Shown: piece after piece, positions 30,232 through 35,292 of the stretch | Numbering within the stretch: position 1 is the first letter of the stretch | Layout of the letters: every line of letters begins with the position of its first letter | IMG/VR virus record: IMGVR_UViG_3300034418_001092 | Coordinates: 1-35,292 of that record | Reading direction: 5' to 3' (one strand) | Source of the DNA: a virus | DNA: 35,292 bases | The notes under the pieces: generated by a model | Database searches by the model: none | The model's input: only the letters and a program-made list of their open reading frames with translations | Told to the model about the DNA's origin: nothing | Made by a program: the position numbers and the translations under genes

Positions 30232-30462
30232 TTACACATCTTCACAAGCAGCATCAATAGAGGCAATAAGTGCGGCACCAGTTTTTACTGCACGTTGTCC
30301 TGCATCTTCTAACAGGGCAGTGGTGTGAGCATCACGAAGGCGCAGCGTCCCGTCACAGATTGCGCTTTCGTTTACGCTCAAGCAAGAAGTCAGCGCCAGC
30401 GTCGGGGTCAATACCATCCATGCGCTTGCGCGTTTCCACATACTCGTTGAGTTCTCGCTCAT
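30232..30462 (-). CDS. o-spanin (Rz1-like outer-membrane lipoprotein)
   Basis: This 76-residue protein has a lipoprotein signal: residues 8-26 hydrophobic with lipobox LTSC at 24-27, giving a mature 50-residue outer-membrane lipoprotein. The mature part (CDGTLRLRDAHTTALLEDAGQRAVKTGAALIASIDAACEDV) matches the small o-spanins of alphaproteobacterial phages. Its first 110 nt overlap the i-spanin gene in another frame, the classic Rz/Rz1 arrangement. The pair fuses inner and outer membranes at the last step of lysis. It is the last gene of the late unit. Confidence 0.82.
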   Translation of the reverse strand: MSENSTSMWKRASAWMVLTPTLALTSCLSVNESAICDGTLRLRDAHTTALLEDAGQRAVKTGAALIASIDAACEDV

Positions 30463-30577
30463 GTTCTGCTCCTGCCTCGTCTGATCTTCCGCGCAAGTAG
30501 GCCGCGCCGATAGCGACCAATGCTGCCCCAGCGGCGTAGAGCCACAGCTTAAACCTTAGCGCCAACCCGAAGCCCAT
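30353..30577 (-). CDS. i-spanin (Rz-like)
   Basis: This 74-residue protein has an N-terminal membrane segment (residues about 9-28, FKLWLYAAGAALVAIGAAYL) and a charged periplasmic part (SDEAGAEHERELNEYVETRKRMDGIDPDAGADF, ending in RKRKR). This is the type II membrane topology of Rz-like i-spanins, though shorter than lambda Rz. Its start overlaps the endolysin end by 22 nt and its second half carries the overlapping o-spanin start, so the lysis genes are tightly nested. Confidence 0.8.
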   Translation of the reverse strand: MGFGLALRFKLWLYAAGAALVAIGAAYLRGRSDEAGAEHERELNEYVETRKRMDGIDPDAGADFLLERKRKRNL

Positions 30578-31224
30578 GCCTTCAATCTTTCCCTCAAGAT
30601 AAACATGCTAAGCAATGCAATGAGAATGCACCCAACCAAAGCAATAATCTGGGCCGTGCCGTCCAACGCATTGAGAGCGCCTACAGCGCCGCCTACAGCC
30701 GAGGCACCCTGCACTACCGAAGCCTGCACAGTGCGGCTCTGAGTGGGCTTAGAGCGGCCCTGAGAGGCAACTGGTTTCTCAACCACAGGAGTCAGAAACA
30801 ACTTCACCTCTGCCTCACGCCGATTCACCAGCCCTTGAACTACCTTCCCGCCAGCTTTCTTCCACATGCGCATAGCTGCTGGCACTTCCATAATCTGGCC
30901 AGCATTGAAGCGACGAAGGGCTGAAGATTTTTGGAATGCGCCAACGCCAATGTTGTAAGCCAAAGAAACAAACGCAGCGAACTGATTCTCGTTGATTGGC
31001 GCAGTAATCATTGGGCTAATCTTAGAGGCAAAGTCATCAACGACCTTCTCAAGATACCAGTCAGCTTCTTCTTGAGTAAGAACAGTGTCAGGGCCGACCT
31101 CAATAAACCCAGCACGGCTAGTCAAACCATAACCTACAGTCCAAACACCAGCAGAACACTTGTAAGCCTTCAGCTTACAGCCTTCCCAACGCTTGATTAA
31201 ATCAATGCCAGCTTGGTTAATCAT
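30556..31224 (-). CDS. Endolysin, GH24 lysozyme with C-terminal membrane segment
   Basis: Residues 1-145 of this 222-residue protein are a T4-type lysozyme domain (RRWEG-like KRWEGCKLKAYKCSAGVWTVGYGLT). The catalytic triad follows the E-8-[D/C]-5-T spacing: E14, C23, T29, the Cys form known from other phages. It cuts the glycan strands of the cell wall. Unusually, residues 191-210 (AQIIALVGCILIALLSMFIL) form a hydrophobic segment after an Ala/Gly linker; there is no N-terminal SAR or signal. GGGAAG lies upstream of the ATG. Confidence 0.88.
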   Translation of the reverse strand: MINQAGIDLIKRWEGCKLKAYKCSAGVWTVGYGLTSRAGFIEVGPDTVLTQEEADWYLEKVVDDFASKISPMITAPINENQFAAFVSLAYNIGVGAFQKSSALRRFNAGQIMEVPAAMRMWKKAGGKVVQGLVNRREAEVKLFLTPVVEKPVASQGRSKPTQSRTVQASVVQGASAVGGAVGALNALDGTAQIIALVGCILIALLSMFILRERLKAWASGWR

Positions 31225-31225
31225 G

Positions 31226-31693
31226 CTACCACTTCCCTTGAGATTTTCCGATAAAGTATATCACAAAGGCCAACCCAACAAAACCGCACAGCACAATGAC
31301 TGTGGTTACAGACCAAAAGATCAAAGCATCTTTGATTTCTTCTTTGCGATATTGGTTTCTTTGACGCTCGGCTTTGACTTTGCGTAGCGTCTCTTTGTAT
31401 TCATCCAGACCCTTCTGGCCGTAGGTGTAGCTAATTAAAGTCTCAACATCACGGCGCATCTGCTGCAACTTCTTCTGCGCAGCAAATATCTGAACGGCCT
31501 CTTCTTCTGCCGACCCAGTTAAAGTCTTCCAGATTGTTGGTGATTTAGCCTTCTCAGCAGCACGATTTACATCAGAAACAGCGCCAGCAAACTTTGCCAG
31601 CGCGCCGCCAATCTCTTGTCCATCGTTAAGTAGTTTCTTGATCTGCCCGACAGCCGCTGTCGCTACAGACAAGGCTGTGAGCGGATCAATCAT
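31226..31693 (-). CDS. Membrane protein of the lysis cassette
   Basis: This 155-residue protein starts MIDPLTALSVATAAVGQIKKLLNDGQE, has a coiled-coil centre (about 65-115, KLQQMRRDVETLISYTYG, EYKETLRKVKAERQRNQ) and one C-terminal membrane segment at about 124-148 (LIFWSVTTVIVLCGFVGLAFVIYFI). Proteins of this layout are frequent beside lysozyme genes in marine phages. It might be a holin, antiholin or other lysis regulator; no family name is certain. It overlaps the gene before by 4 nt and lies 1 nt from the endolysin gene. Confidence 0.65.
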   Translation of the reverse strand: MIDPLTALSVATAAVGQIKKLLNDGQEIGGALAKFAGAVSDVNRAAEKAKSPTIWKTLTGSAEEEAVQIFAAQKKLQQMRRDVETLISYTYGQKGLDEYKETLRKVKAERQRNQYRKEEIKDALIFWSVTTVIVLCGFVGLAFVIYFIGKSQGKW

Positions 31694-31920
31694 TGACCAA
31701 CTTTTCCAATCAACGCTTTAATATCGCGCTGAATTTCTTCTAGTATTTTGTTGGTGTTTTCCCGAGCAAGCCGAGAAGACTCAAGGTCTTCCCGACGCTG
31801 GTGCCAAAGACGCTTAATCTCTTTGGTGTTCTCAATGGAGCGAGACTCAAGACGAATCAACCAAACCAAAAAGCCAACGAATGCCACAATGACTGGCCAA
31901 AATGTTTTGAACAATTCCAT
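31690..31920 (-). CDS. Small single-span membrane protein, holin candidate
   Basis: This 76-residue protein starts MELFKTFWPVIVAFVGFLVWLIRLESRSI with one membrane segment (residues 5-23) followed by a charged helix (RREDLESSRLARENTNKILEEIQRDIKALIGK). One membrane span plus a charged helix recalls T7 gp17.5-type holins, and the gene lies in the lysis cassette. Three membrane proteins compete for the holin role here, so this is only the best size match. Confidence 0.6.
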   Translation of the reverse strand: MELFKTFWPVIVAFVGFLVWLIRLESRSIENTKEIKRLWHQRREDLESSRLARENTNKILEEIQRDIKALIGKVGQ

Positions 31921-31927
31921 CTCAATC

Positions 31928-32068
31928 TCACTTCTTCATTGCATCGTCGAGCAAGATGATCTCAAGACGCTGCACAGCCATCTTTAGTTCAAGCGTAGTG
32001 TTGGCCATCCATGACAAAATGGCCATCACAGCCGCAACCAAAGCGCCTATGATGACCCTTTGTTCCAT
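31928..32068 (-). CDS. Tiny membrane protein
   Basis: This 46-residue ORF starts MEQRVIIGALVAAVMAILSWMA and has one membrane segment (residues about 5-21), then a helix (TLELKMAVQRLEIILLDDAMKK). The ATG shares a base with the stop of the preceding gene (TAATG). It fills the space between that gene and the next membrane protein, supporting it being real. It may act with the neighbouring membrane proteins in lysis. Confidence 0.65.
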   Translation of the reverse strand: MEQRVIIGALVAAVMAILSWMANTTLELKMAVQRLEIILLDDAMKK

Positions 32069-32583
32069 TAGAAGTCCTTCACTTCCTGCGGCGTGGCATC
32101 CACCACGGCCTGTGCAGCAGCACGTTCTGCATCGTCAGCAACGATCAGGGGATTGTCCACAGTCTCGGTTGTGGCATTGCCTTCATCGTCGTAGGTGATC
32201 TGCTCAACGGTTGCCTCAAGCGGATCAATGGCTGTCTGCACAATGACTTCCGCCATCACAGCTTCCATCTCGCCAGTCTCCTCGTTGAACACCTGCTCAC
32301 CCGTGGGCTGCATTTCAGTCAGCTCGGGGCGACCATCTGCTAGACGATACTTGGCCAAGCGGGCTGTGGCTGCACGGTAGGCTGCTAGCTGTTGGTTGAA
32401 CTGCTTTTCGTCTGCCGCTGCTTGTAGTTCTGCAGGGATTTCACCGTCGAAACAGTCTGCACCTTCTGCAATGATTGCGTCTAGGACAGCTTGGTATTCA
32501 CTATTAGCAGGGTCTAGTGGAATTGATGTATTACCTACAACAATAACACTGTTTCCATCTTCAGTTAAGATTGAGTAGCCCAT
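32068..32583 (-). CDS. Tail-fibre-associated protein, possible chaperone
   Basis: This 171-residue acidic protein starts MGYSILTEDGNSVIVVGNTSIPLDP and has AAYRAATARLAKYRLADGRPELTEMQPTGEQVFNEETGEMEAVMAEVIVQT in the middle. Short acidic proteins with this 'YR.ATARLAkYrLAdGRp' segment follow receptor-binding genes in phages of marine bacteria, and tail-fibre assembly chaperones take that position. Not in a named family that I can be sure of. It starts 2 nt after the preceding stop. Confidence 0.6.
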   Translation of the reverse strand: MGYSILTEDGNSVIVVGNTSIPLDPANSEYQAVLDAIIAEGADCFDGEIPAELQAAADEKQFNQQLAAYRAATARLAKYRLADGRPELTEMQPTGEQVFNEETGEMEAVMAEVIVQTAIDPLEATVEQITYDDEGNATTETVDNPLIVADDAERAAAQAVVDATPQEVKDF

Positions 32584-32585
32584 AA

Positions 32586-33761
32586 TTATAACTCCGCATT
32601 GATGTCTATAACTTGCTCACCTGTTACATACAAAGCAGATGGACTTTGGCTTGTAACCGAGGTATAACCTCCCCCATTTATTCGGCAACTATGTTTGTTA
32701 ATATTTCCAGCAGTATTAGTGCCAACTGTAGTTGGAAATGAATTAGATGCTGTTAAGAACGCAATGCCATCAGTTTTGCTTGCGCTTGGTAAATCAATGC
32801 TAGGCGTAGCTCTTTTTTCGGTATAATTTAATACTGCAATAGCGTTACTAGCACTCGTAGCATACCCAGTAGATACTATAGAACCACTTACATATGACTG
32901 TCGTTCAAAATACCTCTGACACAACGCCAGTTCTTCCCCGTAAGACCGATGCTCGAAGGGGGTGGCGACTTTGCCTAGTTCTAGTTGGACGCCTGTGATG
33001 CGGAAGTTGTTAGAGTTGCTTGCAAAAGTGTTTATCTGGTTAGCTGTGGACAAATCATTCGCAGATACCCAGACACCTTTTGCTGCGTGATAAATACTAC
33101 CCATCGCAAGTGCAAAACCTAATCTAAACCCAGCATCCGCTGAATCAGTTGTCCATGTCCCATCAGGGCAAGGAGGGAAAGTTATAGTAGAATATTCCCA
33201 AACATCCGATGCTTTTTGATAATACTCACCTACGATTGATCTATCAGTCCCACTTGAGTATTTGTTTCTAATTGAAACGCAGTATGTTCCAGTAGCTGTG
33301 TGCTTGTGCCAAAAGCTAACAGTAATAGACTTCCCGTCTGATGCGCCAAAACCAGCGGGTGCAGCATCAGTGCCTTCAACCAAATACTGCATATAAGCGT
33401 ATCCATTGGTGGCGATAGGAGTGTCTGCTGTCTGCACATCTACCTTTAAACATTTGGTAAAGCCTACTGGCCCATCGCTATCTTGCGTAATGTCCAATAC
33501 AGCAGAGGTATTACCTGACTCGTAAGACCACCGATCTAAAGTAAAATCAGCAGGAGAAACAGGGGTAAAACTCGTCCCCCTCTGTGCCACTTGCATAGCA
33601 CCATTAATAATAATATTCCTACGCCCTGCACCGATCAGGTTAAACTGTTCCTGTGGTGTCTCAGCACGAAGCATTGCCTCACCAGCTATGCCTGTGGGCT
33701 TGTCTAGTTCTGCCAGCTTCTCACGGACGTTGATTGCTGGTTTTTCGATATACACAGTCAT
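32586..33761 (-). CDS. Receptor-binding-like tail protein
   Basis: This 391-residue protein starts MTVYIEKPAINVREKLAELDKPTGIAGEAMLRAETPQEQF, then RRNIIINGAMQVAQRGTSF at about residues 48-66, a signature of many marine phage tail proteins. Residues about 60-270 look like a carbohydrate-binding beta-sandwich ending FRITGVQLELGKVATPFEHRSYGEELALCQRYFER, a known hallmark. The C-terminal 110 residues are variable. It probably contacts host surface sugars alongside the LamG protein encoded before it. GAGGAG lies 7 nt upstream of the ATG. Confidence 0.75.
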   Translation of the reverse strand: MTVYIEKPAINVREKLAELDKPTGIAGEAMLRAETPQEQFNLIGAGRRNIIINGAMQVAQRGTSFTPVSPADFTLDRWSYESGNTSAVLDITQDSDGPVGFTKCLKVDVQTADTPIATNGYAYMQYLVEGTDAAPAGFGASDGKSITVSFWHKHTATGTYCVSIRNKYSSGTDRSIVGEYYQKASDVWEYSTITFPPCPDGTWTTDSADAGFRLGFALAMGSIYHAAKGVWVSANDLSTANQINTFASNSNNFRITGVQLELGKVATPFEHRSYGEELALCQRYFERQSYVSGSIVSTGYATSASNAIAVLNYTEKRATPSIDLPSASKTDGIAFLTASNSFPTTVGTNTAGNINKHSCRINGGGYTSVTSQSPSALYVTGEQVIDINAEL

Positions 33762-33765
33762 CAGA

Positions 33766-35292
33766 TCACTCCTCGACCACTAGGCCATTGCTGGCACTGA
33801 TTGCAGTTCCGACCGCAGTGGTCGTGTTCGATACTCGGCGCAAGCCTTGGAATACGCTGCGGCCAGCCGAGGTGCCTACGTGTAGTAACTGGCTGCTGTC
33901 GTCAAAAGCTAGGGCTGTGACGGCATCGCTAGACCCGAACAAAGTCGCTTGCGCACCCTCGGTGAACAAATGTTTCTCATCGTTATATATGCGAGAAATT
34001 TGTTCGGCTGTGGGTGCGGTGGCGGAGATGCGCCAGAGGGCTAGGGAGCCTGTCCACCCAGATGTTCCTGTGGCGTTTGCGCCCAGTCTGAAGATAGCAG
34101 ATGTGTTAGTCATATCTGTGCTATCAGATGCACTACCATCTTTTTGCCCATTAAAGTATAGGCTAACAACACCGTTTTGCCTGATAGCTGCAAAATGAAC
34201 CCAAGAATTATTGTTATATGCAGCTGTCGGAGTAACAACAATAGTGGGCACTCCACTTACAATTTTATACCATAGAGGCTTACCCGTCCCATCCATATAA
34301 ACAGTCATACCATTGCCGCTTCTAGGGGAATTGCACCGTTCAAACATCGTTATACCGGTGCCATTGGTTTTAAACCAACCCATATAACAGAAGTCACCCG
34401 TCCCAAAATCAAGGTCCGAGTTATACGGCTGCTCAAGGTAGTTGCTGGTAGAGAACCCACTGTAGGCCACCAGATCAGCGCCCGTTGCCACGGGGGTGCG
34501 GGTCACAGTGCCAAACACCTGTAAGCCATTGCCGTTCACGCTGCGATCTTCGTCTGCTAGGCGTACTGAGATGTTGTCTAATGTAGACGAATCGCCAGCG
34601 CCAGAACCTTCCCGAATAGACAGATAAACAGTTGTGTATGAACTCACGTCAATAGTAACGGCCTTGGTACCAGTGGTAGTACCAGTAAACTCTAAGTAAC
34701 CTATGTTTGGAGTAGAAGAACTAGCCCCTGATCCTGTTGCCAAGCCGACTCTTGCGGTACCTACATCTACGGCAGTACGCTGTGCAGAAATGGTAACTGT
34801 ATCTATGCCTGTGACATCTAGGCTTTGCCAAGCACCCATCCACACAGAGTTTGTGCCTTGTGTTATAACAAGTTCCCCGCTTACGATGGCAACAGTTCCA
34901 CCCGAAGAACTCCCAAGATCAGTTGTCCAAGTACCTGATAACGCAGAACTAAAATCCCCATTCGTCACCAACTCACTACCAACCAGATCGGTGTCATCGG
35001 TATCGGACAGGAAGGCACCCTTGATGTCGCCGTTCATCCAGCCTGTGTTGTAGTCGGAGGTAATCCAAGCTGTGCTGCTTTTGCTGTAGTCAGCAGGGTT
35101 AAAGTCTACGGCAGTCAGCCCTGCATCGTTAGCACCTGTCGTTCCGATGTATGTACCCGCCGTCTTGGTGTTTAAATAGCCTAAATAGGCTGGCGTGTCG
35201 TCATTACTAAATCCACTATCGTAATATTCAATATGTCCGTTTGATGGAGATATAGTTTCGTCTGAAGATGGGATGTAATCATAATACCAAAC
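33766..35292 (-). CDS. Tail fibre/receptor-binding protein, C-terminal half with LamG domain
   Basis: This is the rest of the 920-residue protein begun at 1378; after the join it runs from 35150 to the stop at 33766. An internal Met at 35037 is residue 498, not the start. Residues about 460-497 read YIGTTGANDAGLTAVDFNPADYS..DYNTGW. Residues about 518-660 look like a carbohydrate-binding sandwich (LVTNGDFSSALSGTW...DNISVRL). Residues about 690-855 look like a LamG/concanavalin domain (YMGWFKTNG, WVHFAAIRQNGVVSLYFNGQKDGS, ISRIYNDEKHLF). Both are sugar-binding folds, so it is probably the main host-recognition protein. The segment 35151-35292 duplicates 1-142. Confidence 0.85.
   Translation of the reverse strand, partial: VWYYDYIPSSDETISPSNGHIEYYDSGFSNDDTPAYLGYLNTKTAGTYIGTTGANDAGLTAVDFNPADYSKSSTAWITSDYNTGWMNGDIKGAFLSDTDDTDLVGSELVTNGDFSSALSGTWTTDLGSSSGGTVAIVSGELVITQGTNSVWMGAWQSLDVTGIDTVTISAQRTAVDVGTARVGLATGSGASSSTPNIGYLEFTGTTTGTKAVTIDVSSYTTVYLSIREGSGAGDSSTLDNISVRLADEDRSVNGNGLQVFGTVTRTPVATGADLVAYSGFSTSNYLEQPYNSDLDFGTGDFCYMGWFKTNGTGITMFERCNSPRSGNGMTVYMDGTGKPLWYKIVSGVPTIVVTPTAAYNNNSWVHFAAIRQNGVVSLYFNGQKDGSASDSTDMTNTSAIFRLGANATGTSGWTGSLALWRISATAPTAEQISRIYNDEKHLFTEGAQATLFGSSDAVTALAFDDSSQLLHVGTSAGRSVFQGLRRVSNTTTAVGTAISASNGLVVEE
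35151..35292. repeat. Terminal direct repeat, right copy (assembly overlap)
   Basis: Identical over 142 bases to 1-142. Removing one copy gives a 35,150-bp circle and restores the 920-residue tail gene. Confidence 0.9.

Noticed and set aside
35037-35037. Met at 35037 as the start of the LamG protein
   Set aside because: The frame is open upstream through 35150 and into base 1; the real start at 1378 overlaps the preceding stop.

Overview
The window is the complete genome of a small tailed phage with a T7-like (podovirus) virion. The last 142 bases (35151-35292) repeat the first 142 exactly, so this looks like a circular assembly cut at an arbitrary point, with a true unit of 35,150 bp. The cut falls inside a tail gene: the minus-strand frame starting at 1378 runs off the left edge and re-enters at 35150 in the same frame, giving one 920-residue protein. 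Protein types (Mtd-like and LamG tail proteins, 'MPSGKNY' HNH protein, LTSC-lipobox o-spanin, DUF932, YqaJ) suggest a marine or freshwater phage of an alphaproteobacterium. The host is inferred only from general resemblance.

There are two transcription units. The late unit is entirely on the minus strand and reads from 21456 leftward, through position 1, and on from 35150 down to 30232, about 26.4 kb. In order it holds: terminase small subunit; nine small, mostly unknown genes plus an HNH protein; terminase large subunit; an MC-start small protein; portal (head-tail connector); Bbp19-like protein; scaffold; GNAT-like protein; major capsid; tail tubular A and B; internal virion proteins; T7-type tail fibre; the split LamG tail protein; a second receptor-binding-like protein and its possible chaperone; small membrane proteins; GH24 endolysin; and an overlapping i-spanin/o-spanin pair. 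The early unit is on the plus strand, 22080 to about 30089. It holds small unknown genes, DUF932, zinc-finger and HTH regulators, an Hjc-like resolvase, a replisome-organiser-like protein with a TTG start, a YqaJ exonuclease, a Rad52-like annealing protein, an SSB-like protein with an acidic tail, and a protein built on the DnaA DNA-binding domain.

The two units diverge from a GC-rich non-coding region (21457-22079) and converge at 30090-30231. No DNA polymerase, helicase, primase, RNA polymerase or integrase is visible. Replication and transcription therefore probably rely on the host, recruited by the phage DnaA-like and organiser proteins and supported by a recombination set (exonuclease, annealing protein, resolvase, SSB-like protein).

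The most unusual part is the divergent region. It has four hairpins in a row, then two inverted copies of an ~83-nt element, each keeping its own small hairpin with compensatory base changes. Together with a second hairpin-rich gap (22563-22909) it brackets one unknown GC-rich gene. Other notable signals are a terminator-like cUUCGg hairpin after the capsid gene, placed like T7 Tphi but also covering the next start site; a possible pseudoknot ahead of the SSB-like gene; a fixed early translation signal (GGAGAAC, 4 nt, ATG); and duplicated translation starts among the small late genes.
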